A DNA stretch of 51,472 nucleotides, taken from assembly GCA_947629325.1 (NCBI GenBank), contig CANRDE010000007.1, positions 1-51,472 on the forward strand, written 5' to 3'. The first letter of the stretch is position 1. Each line of letters begins with the position of its first letter. The translations under genes were made by a program, and so were the position numbers. Below the pieces are notes generated by a model. The model saw only the letters and a program-made list of their open reading frames with translations, had not been told where the DNA came from and did no database searches. Below are positions 7,940 to 17,134 of the stretch, in pieces. This DNA is from an uncultured Bacilli bacterium. GTDB taxonomy: Bacteria; Bacillota_I; Bacilli_A; RF39; UBA660.

Positions 7940-8794
7940 TTAGATTGACACATCATTTAAATATTCTAATACTTCATTAAAAGTATTAGTAAAATTATTG
8001 TAATCAGTTTTAAACCATTTGACTTCCATTTGATTATTAAACCAAGTATATTGTCTTTTAGCATAATGGCGAGAATTTTTCTTGATTAACTGAACAGCTT
8101 CCTCTTTGCTAATTTCTCCCTCAATATATTGAATAATTTCTTTATAACCAATCGCACTATTTAAAATTCTCGTTTTACCATATTTTTTATATAAAGTCTC
8201 AACTTCTGCAAACAAGCCATCTTTTACCATTTTGTCTACCCTATTATCTATTTTAGCGTATAAATTATCTCTTTCTGTCGTAAGACCAATAAATTTAACT
8301 TTATATAATAAGTCAGGTTTAACTAAGGTAAAATCATCTCTATTTAAAAAATTTTCTAATCTTCGCCGATTATTTATATCAATTTGACTATTAGGATTGA
8401 TTTTTTTAACCATTTTTAACAATTCTTCATTAGAATATTGAGAATAATCATTATTTTTTAAGGACTGAAATTGATAGTTATAAAGTCCCGCTTTTACATA
8501 AAGGCCAGTTCCCCCAACAATAATAATATTTCTGTCGTTATATTTTTTTAATAGCTCTCTTAAATCACGTTGATAGTCAGCTACACTATAACTTTCTTTA
8601 GGGTTTTTAATATCAAAAAGGAAATGCTCTATCCCCTCTTTTTCTTCCTCGGTAATTTTAGCGGTTCCAATATTTAATTCCTTATATATTTGACAAGCAT
8701 CTGCATTAATAATTATACCATTATACTTTTTCGCTAGCATAATACTTAATTTAGTTTTGCCTACTCCCGTTGGACCTACAACACATATAATCAT
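7940..8794 (-). CDS. miaA: tRNA dimethylallyltransferase
   Basis: Adds a dimethylallyl group to A37 of tRNAs reading UNN codons, the first step to i6A/ms2i6A. The P-loop GPTGVGKT (about residues 6-13), the DACQIYKELNIGTAKI substrate motif and GGTGLYVKAGLY are all present. At 284 residues it is near the lower end of the family (about 300-315). Several in-frame starts exist. The ATG at 8794 is best, because GGTGAT lies six bases before it while the earlier GTG/ATG overlap that site. It is divergent from tmcAL, another tRNA-modification gene. Confidence 0.93.
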   Translation of the reverse strand: MIICVVGPTGVGKTKLSIMLAKKYNGIIINADACQIYKELNIGTAKITEEEKEGIEHFLFDIKNPKESYSVADYQRDLRELLKKYNDRNIIIVGGTGLYVKAGLYNYQFQSLKNNDYSQYSNEELLKMVKKINPNSQIDINNRRRLENFLNRDDFTLVKPDLLYKVKFIGLTTERDNLYAKIDNRVDKMVKDGLFAEVETLYKKYGKTRILNSAIGYKEIIQYIEGEISKEEAVQLIKKNSRHYAKRQYTWFNNQMEVKWFKTDYNNFTNTFNEVLEYLNDVSI

Positions 8795-8854
8795 TCTCAT
8801 CACCAATTTTTATTATATTGAAAAAAAGCTGTAGACACAAGCCCCACAAATAAA

Positions 8855-8883
8855 TTGACAATAAAATTAAATGTTGTTATATT
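8855..8883 (+). promoter_or_regulatory. Promoter of tmcAL
   Basis: Perfect TTGACA (8855-8860), 17-base spacer, TATATT (8878-8883). The predicted start site is only about 10 bases before the ATG, so the message has a very short leader with just a weak GTGAT ribosome site. Confidence 0.8.
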
Positions 8884-8899
8884 AATTTTGTGATTTTTT

Positions 8900-10018
8900 A
8901 TGAAAATAATTGGAATTATTTGTGAATACAATCCTTTTCATAATGGCCATTTATATCATTTACAAAAGATTAAAGAACTTTTCCCCGATTCTTTAATTGT
9001 ATTAGTTTTAAATGGCTATTTTCTTCAAAGAGGGGAACTATCTATCATTTCCAAAGAAAATAAAACCAAGCTAGCTTTAGAATATGGAGTTGATATTGTA
9101 ATTGAACTCCCTTTTGTTTTTGGCACTCAAAGCGCGGATATATTTGCTAGTGCTAGTATTAAAATATTAGAAGAACTAAAATGCGACTATCTAGTATTTG
9201 GAAGTGAATCTAATAATTTAGAATCTTTACAAGAAATGGTTAATTATACTCTTAGTAATTCTGAAAACTATAATGATGAAGTCAAAGAATATTTAAAAAA
9301 AGGATTTAATTACCCTACTGCGTTAACTAAAGCTATGAAGACAGCAACTAAATTTAAATCTAATGATTTATTAGGTATTTCTTATATAAAAAGTATTACA
9401 ATAAATCATTATAATATTAAACCTTTGACTATAAAAAGAACCAATGATTATTTAGATATAACTTCTAATGATAATATAATAAGTGCTACTAACGTTAGAA
9501 ACAAATATCAAAATGATGAGAGGATTTCTTCCTATGTTCCTTCTTCCACCCTAAAATATATTCAAAAAATTTCCTTAGATAATTATTTTTCCCTTTTAAA
9601 ATATAAAATTATAACCGATCATGATTTAAGTATTTATTTAGATGTTGATGAAGGCATTGAAAATAGATTAAAAAAAGCTATAAATAAAGCTTCTTCCCTA
9701 CCTGAATTCATCGATTTAATAAAATCGAAAAGGTATACCTATAATAAAATAAGAAGAATGTTAATTCATATTTTAATTGGTTACACTAAAGAAGATAACA
9801 AAAATTTGCATTTAGAATACATCAAAATTTTGGGATTTAATTCAAAGGGGAAAAGATATTTAAATCAAATTAAAAATAAGCTCAATTTACCTCTTACAAT
9901 AAATAAAAAATCTATTATATATCAATACGAAATCAAAGCGGCTTTTATGTATCAACTATTGAGCCAAGAAAAAACATTAGATTATGAATTAACTAATAAA
10001 CCTCAAAAAAAGGCCTAA
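8900..10018 (+). CDS. tmcAL: tRNA(Met) cytidine acetate ligase
   Basis: TmcAL (formerly YlbM) activates acetate with ATP and makes ac4C34 in elongator tRNA-Met. The N-terminal nucleotidyltransferase HxGH motif is seen in EYNPFHNGHLYHL, followed by LNGYFLQRGE, IELPFVFGTQSA and DYLVFGSES, all typical of the family. Length 372 is normal (about 390-415). Its substrate, elongator tRNA-Met, is encoded at 51008 in this window. It starts almost at the predicted 5' end of its message. There is no T-rich terminator after it, only a small CCTAA/TTAGG hairpin. Confidence 0.92.
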   Translation: MKIIGIICEYNPFHNGHLYHLQKIKELFPDSLIVLVLNGYFLQRGELSIISKENKTKLALEYGVDIVIELPFVFGTQSADIFASASIKILEELKCDYLVFGSESNNLESLQEMVNYTLSNSENYNDEVKEYLKKGFNYPTALTKAMKTATKFKSNDLLGISYIKSITINHYNIKPLTIKRTNDYLDITSNDNIISATNVRNKYQNDERISSYVPSSTLKYIQKISLDNYFSLLKYKIITDHDLSIYLDVDEGIENRLKKAINKASSLPEFIDLIKSKRYTYNKIRRMLIHILIGYTKEDNKNLHLEYIKILGFNSKGKRYLNQIKNKLNLPLTINKKSIIYQYEIKAAFMYQLLSQEKTLDYELTNKPQKKA

Positions 10019-10029
10019 TTTGTTAGGTA

Positions 10030-10058
10030 TTGACAAAATTCCCTTTTAGTGATAGGAT
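10030..10058 (+). promoter_or_regulatory. Consensus promoter of the 10091-14575 surface operon
   Basis: Perfect TTGACA (10030-10035), 17-base spacer, TAGGAT (10053-10058). A strong AAAGGGGGA ribosome site follows at 10074-10082, indicating high expression. Confidence 0.8.
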
Positions 10059-10090
10059 AGACGGCATATTCACAAAGGGGGATTTTTATT

Positions 10091-12112
10091 ATGGATAGTG
10101 AATTAGAGAAAAAAATTAGTGCAATTGTAGGTGAAGATAAGCAAGATTTAGTAGATTTTTATACATATTTAAAAAATAAAGCTGCTGAATTAGATGAAAG
10201 AATTGCCGAAATTGACGAACAATATAATAATGGAGAAATTCTTACTGAAAAGAAACAAAAAGAAAAAAGAAGATTAGTTGCGGAAGCGAAGTCTGTTCAA
10301 GAAGACATCGATAAATTTCAAAAATTAGTTGATTTTCACGAAGATTTTTTAGCCCAAAAAGCGGAACTACAAGAAAATTTACAATTATTACAAAAATCAA
10401 GTACACCAACTGATTTAAAAAAAGAAATAAAAGCGAAAATTCTTAAAATATTTACTAGTTGTAATGAAGTTATAATTAAAGATTGGAAAGCTCTGTATAA
10501 TTATACAGATGAAGAAATTGCAGAATTAGAAGAAAAATATCCGGATTTAAAACTTCAAAAAGAAGAATTACAAAAAGAACTTGAAATGGCTAAGAAAAGA
10601 GATTATGATACTAAGCCAATTGAAGAAGAAATTGCGGAAATTGAGCCTGAAATAGAAGCAATTGAAGATTATCATAAAAGAATAATTGATATTTCTCAAA
10701 TTGAACAATCTTTAAATCTTATTGCAGGCAAGAAAATTAAAGTCGCTGAAAAAAATGAAATTAGTCAAAAATTATTGGAAACATTTGAACAATTTGGGGA
10801 GGCTGAATTAGCTGTCCAATTAGATGAATTAAATACTATTATGATTTTATGTACCGACTTTGAATTAACTCATGAAAATCCAGAAAATTTAGAACCAGAG
10901 CCAGAAGATCCAGAAAATGAAAATAAGAAAAAGAAGAAATCAAAGAAAAGTAAAAAAGCAAAAGAAGCTAGCGAAGGTAAATTAGCTAAAGCTAGTGCTT
11001 GGTTTAAAAAGCATCTACCAACATGTGCGAAGATTGGTGCTGGTGTTCTTGCCGTTGGGATGTTGGTTGGAACTATCGTTGGCCTTGCACAATGCAATGC
11101 TAAGAATAAAAAAACAAATAAAGGATCAAATGATGATTATTCTATAGATTCTAATATTCAAGATGATCCATCAAATAATTTAACAAACAATAATAGTGAT
11201 AAAAATAGTGAAGAAAATAAAACAAGTGATGTAGATAGTCTATATACTTTAAATGTTTCTAAATTAATTGCTAAAGGATATTCAGAATACGCCGCAACAT
11301 TAATGGATGAAAATTTCTCTCAAGAACTTATTGATGCTATTTTAAAGGGTGCATTTAATCAAGCTATTGAAAATTATGCAGGAGTTAAAGATTTTAAATT
11401 AGAGTATTTAGCAGATTATGAAAATGCTCGAACTATATATAATATTACTGCTGCTGATGCAGTAGATTATGTTAATAGAGCTTATAAAATTCAAGAAAAC
11501 AATTTTTATCCTGAAGCATCTATAAATGATGTTGTAGAAGTATTAATGGCAATTAATAACAAAGAATTAATGACTCAAAATAATGCTAATTTAGCTCAAT
11601 CATTTAATACAGCATTTAATGTCGTTACAAATAATTGTTTATTCAAGATACCTACAGACCAAGATCATAAAACTGTTAATTCATTACAATATTTTGCTAA
11701 AGAAGGTACCGACTTAGATAATTTTTTGACAGGCTTAGGAGAAATTATAGATGGAATATTAAATAATCCAAACGATTTCAATGCCAAAGATGAATTTTAT
11801 AATTATGCTCTTGCTTTTGGCTCATCCTTAAATGGTTTTAGTAATGATCTAAAAGCATTAACAGAAAATCGTGAGTTCAATAATAATGCTATCTTAAAAG
11901 ATTATAATGATATTTATACAGCTTATGAATACTTTTTAAAACCTTTTTATCCACTTGGAACTCCAGAAATCAATGAAAAAATTGTAGGTACGCCAAATCA
12001 AAATGTATATATTGATAGAATAGAAAAATTACGCGATTTGCAAATATTATTAAATACCGCTGAAGAAGGCGTTGCTAAGACTGTTTGTGGACAAGCTAAA
12101 ACTTTAGAATAG
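10091..12112 (+). CDS. Membrane protein with cytoplasmic coiled coil and large external domain, 673 aa
   Basis: Unrecognised. Residues 1-255 are highly charged and predicted coiled coil (runs of Glu/Lys/Gln with heptad-spaced Leu/Ile). An acidic stretch (about 262-278, EPEPEDPENE) is followed by a strongly basic Lys-rich stretch (279-300) and one membrane segment at about 313-333 (IGAGVLAVGMLVGTIVGLA). Positive-inside rules place the coiled coil in the cytoplasm and residues 340-673 outside. The external part is Asn/Asp-rich, then helical, with no recognised enzyme motif. It is 21 bases upstream of the Cys-repeat gene and shares its promoter. A trans-envelope scaffold for that protein is a guess. 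Confidence 0.8.
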   Translation: MDSELEKKISAIVGEDKQDLVDFYTYLKNKAAELDERIAEIDEQYNNGEILTEKKQKEKRRLVAEAKSVQEDIDKFQKLVDFHEDFLAQKAELQENLQLLQKSSTPTDLKKEIKAKILKIFTSCNEVIIKDWKALYNYTDEEIAELEEKYPDLKLQKEELQKELEMAKKRDYDTKPIEEEIAEIEPEIEAIEDYHKRIIDISQIEQSLNLIAGKKIKVAEKNEISQKLLETFEQFGEAELAVQLDELNTIMILCTDFELTHENPENLEPEPEDPENENKKKKKSKKSKKAKEASEGKLAKASAWFKKHLPTCAKIGAGVLAVGMLVGTIVGLAQCNAKNKKTNKGSNDDYSIDSNIQDDPSNNLTNNNSDKNSEENKTSDVDSLYTLNVSKLIAKGYSEYAATLMDENFSQELIDAILKGAFNQAIENYAGVKDFKLEYLADYENARTIYNITAADAVDYVNRAYKIQENNFYPEASINDVVEVLMAINNKELMTQNNANLAQSFNTAFNVVTNNCLFKIPTDQDHKTVNSLQYFAKEGTDLDNFLTGLGEIIDGILNNPNDFNAKDEFYNYALAFGSSLNGFSNDLKALTENREFNNNAILKDYNDIYTAYEYFLKPFYPLGTPEINEKIVGTPNQNVYIDRIEKLRDLQILLNTAEEGVAKTVCGQAKTLE

Positions 12113-12133
12113 TAAGAATAGGAGGTAATTTAT

Positions 12134-14575
12134 ATGTATACAGAAGAACCTAAAAGAACAATTGATTGGGGAAATGTTATTAAAAAGGGGATTATTATTC
12201 TTTTAATAGCAGCAGTTATATTTATTATAATATGGTTATTTACAAGAAATAATGCTAACTCAATTGATGTTAATTATAATGATGGTAATTCTAACATAAA
12301 TGAAACAATTAAGAATCCAGAAGCATATTCTGAATCATTCATAAATAATTATCAATATCTTCATGATACAGCTAAAGAATATTTCTTAATAAGTGAATTA
12401 CCAAGCAATGGTCAAACAATAAAATATACTTTACAAGAATTAATTGATAAAGGTTTAATGTTACCATTTGGTTATGGTGAAAATGGCGTTTGTGATGCAG
12501 AAGCCAGTTATGTTACTGTAGCCAATAATAATGGTAAATATACTTATACTGTCACTCTTGTTTGTGGAAGAGAGGCAGCTAAAACTACTGAAGAATTAGG
12601 ATGCAATCAATTATGTAATAATGGATCTTGTACAACTACACCTACAACTCCAAGTAATCCTTCTACTCCATCCAATCCTTCAACACCTTCTGAACAATTA
12701 TTAACAGAATATAGATTTAAACAATCATATACAACAACAGAAACTACTTATAGTTGTCCTAGTGGTTATACTAAGTCTGGTAGTGGTGATAATACTATTT
12801 GTGTTAAAGCAAATGGTGAATCTAAAAAAGCCACTAAAAATATAACTTATAGTTGTCCAGAGGGATGGACTAAAACTGGTAGTGGTTCTAGTACTAAATG
12901 TAGCAAAGCAGAAGGTAAAAGTGTAGAACCAAGTGTAGAAACAGTTTACAGCTGTCCAGAGGGATGGACTAAAACTGGTAGCGGTTCTAGTACTAAATGT
13001 AGCAAAACAGAAAATAAAAATGTAGAACCAAATGTAGAAACAGTATATAGTTGTCCTAGTGGTTATACTAAGTCTGGTAGTGGTTCTAGTACTAGATGTT
13101 ATAAAAAGACTGAACAATCTGTAGATGCTTCTTATAATTATAAATATAGTTGTCCTGTTGGTTATACTCAATCTGGTAGTGGTTCTAATACTACTTGTAC
13201 TAAAAAGACAAATGTAACTACTAATGCTAATAAAGTAACTAATTATAGTTGTCCTAGTGGCTATACTAAATCTGGTAGTGGTTCTAGTACTACTTGTACT
13301 AAAACAACTAATGTCTCAACTCAACCTTCATCTACTACTACTTATAGTTGTCCTAGCGGTTATACTAAATCTGGTAGCGGTTCTAGTACTACTTGTACTA
13401 AAACAGTAAATCAAGTTGTGGCTAATGCTAACACAGTTACTGAATATAAATGTTCTGAAGGTACTTTAAGTGGTAGTCAATGTGTTATCACTAAAAATGC
13501 TTCATCATCAACTTCTTATAGTTGTTCAGGAATCGGTACTGATTTAGGTAATGGTAAATGTCGAGTTTATAGTTCTAAAACAACTTATAAACATTATGAT
13601 TTATATTATGGTAAAAGTTATAACGGCTGTACTTATAGCGGAAGTCATACAGAAGCATGTACAACCGGAAGTAATTGTACTAGAACAGTTTATGATTATT
13701 ACTGTCCAACATCATCATATACTGATGTAAACGCTAAGTCTACAACTACTTATAGTTGTCCTAGTGGTTATACTAAAAGTGGTTCTAAATGTACTTTAAC
13801 TAAGGCTGCTAGTAAAAATGTTTATTATACTTGTTCTAAAGGAACTTTAAGTGGTACTCAATGTTATGCACCAACAACTACATCTACTAAAGCAACTGCT
13901 ACAACTACTTATAGTTGTCCTAGTGGTTATACTAAATCTGGTAGCGGTTCAAGTACTACTTGTAAAAAAGTAGTAACTTCTAGTACTACCCCAATCGTAT
14001 CTACTTCTTATACTTGTTCCGAAGGAACTTTAAATGGTAGTCAATGTACAACAACTAAAACGACATCAACAAGTGTTATTAAAACAAAAGATTACTATTG
14101 TAGTGCTGGTTATACATTAAGTGGTACTAAATGTTATAAATCATCAAGTAATTACATAGAACCAACTAAGACTACTACTTATAGTTGTCCTAGTGGCTAT
14201 ACTAAATCTGGTAGTGGTTCTAATACTAAATGTATTTCTACCGGTAAAGAAACTCAAAATACAACTAAGACTACTACTTATAGTTGTCCTAGTGGTTATA
14301 CTAAATCTGGTAGTGGTTCTAATACTAAATGTACTTCTACCGGTAAAGAAACTAAAAAAGCCACTAAAAATATAACTTATAGTTGTCCTAGTGGTTGGAC
14401 AAAAATAGGATCTGGATCAGCAACTAAATGTACAACAGGTTCTACAACAACTACTACTCCTAATATATCAACTCAAAATGTTACTAAATATAGATATAAA
14501 TGGAGTACAGAAACGTCTTTAGACGGCTGGGAAAGAACCGGAGAAACAAGACAAGTTGAGACTAGTTCAAAATAG
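12134..14575 (+). CDS. Membrane-anchored surface protein with 17 Cys-pair repeats, 813 aa
   Basis: A single N-terminal membrane segment (about residues 15-36), with a basic cytoplasmic tip, anchors an external protein. Residues 55-150 form a Cys-containing domain (TIKYTLQELIDKGLM, then CDAEASYV and TLVCGRE). A Pro/Thr/Ser linker (about 165-190) leads to roughly 17 tandem units (about 206-765). Long units are 33 residues, of the form YSCPSGYTKSGSGSSTTC plus a variable tail. Short units are of the form YTCSEGTLSGSQC. Near the middle lies an insert with four extra Cys. I count about 43 Cys in total. A Trp-containing cap (KYRYKWSTE) ends the protein. GGAGG precedes the ATG. Function unknown; a disulfide-rich stalk or adhesin is inferred. 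Confidence 0.85.
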   Translation: MYTEEPKRTIDWGNVIKKGIIILLIAAVIFIIIWLFTRNNANSIDVNYNDGNSNINETIKNPEAYSESFINNYQYLHDTAKEYFLISELPSNGQTIKYTLQELIDKGLMLPFGYGENGVCDAEASYVTVANNNGKYTYTVTLVCGREAAKTTEELGCNQLCNNGSCTTTPTTPSNPSTPSNPSTPSEQLLTEYRFKQSYTTTETTYSCPSGYTKSGSGDNTICVKANGESKKATKNITYSCPEGWTKTGSGSSTKCSKAEGKSVEPSVETVYSCPEGWTKTGSGSSTKCSKTENKNVEPNVETVYSCPSGYTKSGSGSSTRCYKKTEQSVDASYNYKYSCPVGYTQSGSGSNTTCTKKTNVTTNANKVTNYSCPSGYTKSGSGSSTTCTKTTNVSTQPSSTTTYSCPSGYTKSGSGSSTTCTKTVNQVVANANTVTEYKCSEGTLSGSQCVITKNASSSTSYSCSGIGTDLGNGKCRVYSSKTTYKHYDLYYGKSYNGCTYSGSHTEACTTGSNCTRTVYDYYCPTSSYTDVNAKSTTTYSCPSGYTKSGSKCTLTKAASKNVYYTCSKGTLSGTQCYAPTTTSTKATATTTYSCPSGYTKSGSGSSTTCKKVVTSSTTPIVSTSYTCSEGTLNGSQCTTTKTTSTSVIKTKDYYCSAGYTLSGTKCYKSSSNYIEPTKTTTYSCPSGYTKSGSGSNTKCISTGKETQNTTKTTTYSCPSGYTKSGSGSNTKCTSTGKETKKATKNITYSCPSGWTKIGSGSATKCTTGSTTTTTPNISTQNVTKYRYKWSTETSLDGWERTGETRQVETSSK
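12749..14432 (+). repeat. Tandem 99-bp (33-codon) Cys-repeat array
   Basis: DNA-level tandem repeats inside the 813-aa gene. Copies beginning near 14177 and 14276 are almost identical over about 85 bp, marking a recent duplication, as are the GWTKTGSGSSTKCSK copies near 12848 and 12947. One tail (KKATKNITYSC) recurs at 12825 and 14355, about 1.5 kb apart, which suggests repeat shuffling or gene conversion. Confidence 0.9.
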
Positions 14576-14590
14576 AACTAGTCTTTTTTT
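14560..14590 (+). terminator. Terminator overlapping the stop of the Cys-repeat gene
   Basis: GACTAGTTC (14560-14568) pairs with GAACTAGTC (14575-14583), followed by seven Ts. The 5' arm encodes the last residues and the loop holds the TAG stop. Confidence 0.9.
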
Positions 14591-14613
14591 AGGCTTTGTT
14601 AATATAATTTAAT

Positions 14614-15621
14614 ATGAAAAATAATCTATTATTTATATTAATAATTGGAGTAATATTAGTTTTAGTTTTAAATAGTACTCCGAAAAAAAATAAAAATGAT
14701 TCTAAAGTATTAGAAGAAGTTAAAAAAAGTAATAAATATAATGCCAAATATTTAGATGAATATAAAGTAATAGAATATCAAGAGGAAGCAAATTTTATTA
14801 ATAATATTAATACTTTTTTAAATAAAGGCTATAAAGGTGAGGAAATAAACAATATTTTTAAATTAAGCACCAAAAATCAGACTAAAATGTTAAGTTTAGA
14901 TAAACAGTATGGCTTTGTAAAATTTATTGGTATTAAAAATTTTGATATTAATAAATTAGATAGATATAAGAAATATCTTACTACTCATAATAGTACTCTA
15001 GCTAATGCCGTAACGTATGTCAATATTGACTTAGATAAAAATTTTTATACTGATAGTATTTTAATTAGCCCTCAAAATGAATTAACGACTATTGTCAATA
15101 AGTATTATCGCCTCGATGCTAATTACGTTCCCGAAAATTTAGTAGTATTATTTGATAGTAAAAATGGGGCTAAAATGGTTAAAGAAGCCGCGAATGCTTT
15201 TAAAATATTAATTGAAGCAGCTTTAAAAGACGGAATTACATTAGAAAGTACTACTGCTTATAGATCATATTCATTTCAAAGCACCTTATATAACAACTAT
15301 GTTAAAAAAGAAGGAGTTGAATTGGCCGATACTTATTCAGCACGGCCAGGATTTTCTGAACATCAATTAGGATTAGCCGTGGACTTAAATGATCCTAATT
15401 ATAAACCCGCTCGGCTTAATGACAAAGATTATGATTGGTTAAAAAATAATGCCTATAAATATGGCTTTATTTTAAGATATACTAAAGAAGGGGAAGCCAT
15501 AACTGGATATAAAGAGGAAAATTGGCATCTTAGATATTTGGGTGTTGAACTTGCCACTAAGGTCACGGAATCAAATTTAACATATGAAGAATATTATGAT
15601 TTAAATATTAGGGAATATTAA
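14614..15621 (+). CDS. VanY-type D-alanyl-D-alanine carboxypeptidase (M15B)
   Basis: Zn-dependent peptidase that trims the terminal D-Ala from peptidoglycan stems outside the cell. A signal-anchor (about residues 3-20) is followed by a linker and the M15 domain. Zinc and catalytic motifs are SEHQLGLAVDLND (His and Asp) and EENWHLRYLG (Glu and His). The AYRSYSFQ and SARPGFSEHQ stretches are typical of the family. No clear ribosome site precedes the ATG. It follows the terminator of the surface operon, so its own promoter must lie in the A+T-rich 30-base gap or it depends on read-through. Ordinary cell-wall turnover is more likely than vancomycin resistance, as no vanHAX genes are visible. Confidence 0.88.
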   Translation: MKNNLLFILIIGVILVLVLNSTPKKNKNDSKVLEEVKKSNKYNAKYLDEYKVIEYQEEANFINNINTFLNKGYKGEEINNIFKLSTKNQTKMLSLDKQYGFVKFIGIKNFDINKLDRYKKYLTTHNSTLANAVTYVNIDLDKNFYTDSILISPQNELTTIVNKYYRLDANYVPENLVVLFDSKNGAKMVKEAANAFKILIEAALKDGITLESTTAYRSYSFQSTLYNNYVKKEGVELADTYSARPGFSEHQLGLAVDLNDPNYKPARLNDKDYDWLKNNAYKYGFILRYTKEGEAITGYKEENWHLRYLGVELATKVTESNLTYEEYYDLNIREY

Positions 15622-15646
15622 AAGATATACAATTAATGTATATCTT
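15621..15646. terminator. Bidirectional terminator between vanY-like and rluA-like genes
   Basis: AAAGATATACA and TGTATATCTTT pair around a short loop. The convergent gene stops lie at its edges. Confidence 0.75.
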
Positions 15647-16310
15647 TGTCATAAGTTATCAATTTATTAAATTCAAGGGGATAAGTAAGCGATAGACTTA
15701 TCTTTTTTTCTGTCAAAGGATGCAAGAACTCTAGAACCGTAGCTTGCAAATATAAGCGTTTTATATTTTTAGACACATCTTTAGCATATTTTTTATCTCC
15801 TACTATAGGATAACCAATATCATTTAAATGAACTCTAATTTGATTTTTTCGGCCGGTTTTAATATTAATTTTTAATAAAGTATATTTATCATTTGAACAT
15901 AATTTCTCGTATTCAGTGATAGCCAACAAGCCCTGAGTTTTATCATTAGTGGAATAAACTAAATGGGTTTTAGTTTCTTTTAAATAAGATTTAATAATAT
16001 CTTTATTCTTATTTAGCACTCCATTTACGATAGCAATATATTCTCTTTTAACTTCCGGCCATCTTTCTTGCATTAAATATTTTACTTTTTGATTTTTAGC
16101 AAATAAAACTAACCCAGATGTATCCTTATCAAGACGATGAACCACAAAAACTTTATTATTTTTATTTTGCTTTTTTAAATATTCTGAAACTTGATGATAT
16201 AAAGTTTTTTCTTTTTCTTTATCAGTTCCTATTGTCAATAAGCCCGCTTTTTTATTTACTACAATTAATTCTTTATCTTCATAAACAATATTTAATTTTT
16301 CTTTTTTCAT
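15633..16310 (-). CDS. RluA-family pseudouridine synthase
   Basis: Isomerises uridine to pseudouridine in rRNA or tRNA; the exact site is not predictable. The catalytic motif HRLDKDTSGLVLFAK (Asp about residue 62) is intact. Downstream REYIAIVNG, the Lys/Arg motif GRKNQIRVHL and GYPIVGDKKY are family hallmarks. At 225 residues it lacks an N-terminal S4 domain, like the short RluA-type enzymes. The ATG has little ribosome-site signal, so a short-leader message is possible. Confidence 0.88.
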   Translation of the reverse strand: MKKEKLNIVYEDKELIVVNKKAGLLTIGTDKEKEKTLYHQVSEYLKKQNKNNKVFVVHRLDKDTSGLVLFAKNQKVKYLMQERWPEVKREYIAIVNGVLNKNKDIIKSYLKETKTHLVYSTNDKTQGLLAITEYEKLCSNDKYTLLKINIKTGRKNQIRVHLNDIGYPIVGDKKYAKDVSKNIKRLYLQATVLEFLHPLTEKKISLSLTYPLEFNKLITYDKDIH

Positions 16311-16340
16311 ATTTTATATTTTAACAGATAAAAGAGATAA

Positions 16341-16361
16341 AAAAAAGACAAATAATTTGTC
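16341..16361 (-). terminator. Terminator after the slipin gene
   Basis: On the minus strand GACAAAT pairs with ATTTGTC, followed by eight Ts. It begins at the slipin stop codon and closes the rpsO-pnp-slipin unit. Confidence 0.8.
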
Positions 16362-17107
16362 TATTTTTTATCTTTACTTTTTAAGGCCTCCAAAATTTCA
16401 ATAGGTAAACAAAAGACCACAGTGTTAGATTTATCAGAAGAAATATCTGATAAAGTTGATAAAGTTCTTAAATGAAGAGCTCCGGGCGTTTTAGCCATAA
16501 CTTCAGCGGCTTTAGCTAAATTATTAGAAGCTTCCACTTCTCCTTTAGCTTTAGTAACAACTGCTAATTTTTCTCGTTCTGCTTCGGCCGCGATGGCAAG
16601 AACACGTTTCATATCTTCTGGCAAAGATACATCTTTAAGTTCAACATTTTCAACTTTTATACCCCAAGGATCTGTCGCTTCATCTATAATTTTACAAATT
16701 TCAGTACTTATTTTATCTCTTTCGGCTAAAAGTTCATCTAAAGATACAGATCCTACGACATTACGCATTGTTGTTTGAGCAAGTTGACCAACAGCATAAT
16801 AAAAATTTTCTACTGCTAAAATGGCTTTAGAGGCATCAAATAATTTATAATAGATAACGGCGTTTATTTGAACCGAAACATTATCTTTAGTAATGGCTTC
16901 TTGGGCAGGGACATCAACCGCTTTTGTTCTTATATCCACTTTGCGGTAAGATTCAATAATCGGAAATACTATATTCCATCCTGGTTCCATTATTTTAGAA
17001 AATTTTCCGAATCTAAATTTAACACCTCTTTCATATTCATTAATTTGTTTAATACTTAATAAAGCAATGATTATTGCTACAATTACAATAAAACTTAAAA
17101 ATTCCAT
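16361..17107 (-). CDS. Slipin/stomatin-type SPFH membrane protein
   Basis: An N-terminal hydrophobic hairpin segment (about residues 3-19) is followed by an SPFH domain (NEYERGVKFRFGKF, EPGWNIVFPIIESYRKVDIR, VDVPAQEAITKDNVSVQI) and a helical C-terminus with the EAEREKLA stretch. Slipins assemble as oligomers on lipid microdomains and scaffold or protect membrane protein complexes. No NfeD partner gene is adjacent. The gene starts 27 bases after pnp behind GAAGGAG, so it is probably co-transcribed with pnp. Confidence 0.9.
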   Translation of the reverse strand: MEFLSFIVIVAIIIALLSIKQINEYERGVKFRFGKFSKIMEPGWNIVFPIIESYRKVDIRTKAVDVPAQEAITKDNVSVQINAVIYYKLFDASKAILAVENFYYAVGQLAQTTMRNVVGSVSLDELLAERDKISTEICKIIDEATDPWGIKVENVELKDVSLPEDMKRVLAIAAEAEREKLAVVTKAKGEVEASNNLAKAAEVMAKTPGALHLRTLSTLSDISSDKSNTVVFCLPIEILEALKSKDKK

Positions 17108-17134
17108 ATTTACTACTCCTTCAATTTAAATATA

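Noticed and set aside
12725-13171. 148-codon open frame on the minus strand across the Cys repeats
   Set aside because: It is a shadow of the 99-bp repeats: the antisense frame is rich in Thr/Ser/Ile and itself periodic, with no ribosome site. The + strand protein has a signal-anchor and a strong ribosome site.
12749-14432. CRISPR-like regular repeats
   Set aside because: Repeat period (99 bp) is a whole number of codons, there are no unique spacers, and the units are translated as a Cys-repeat protein.
14614-15621. Vancomycin resistance gene vanY
   Set aside because: No vanH, vanA/B or vanX is adjacent. The enzyme is better read as a housekeeping D,D-carboxypeptidase.
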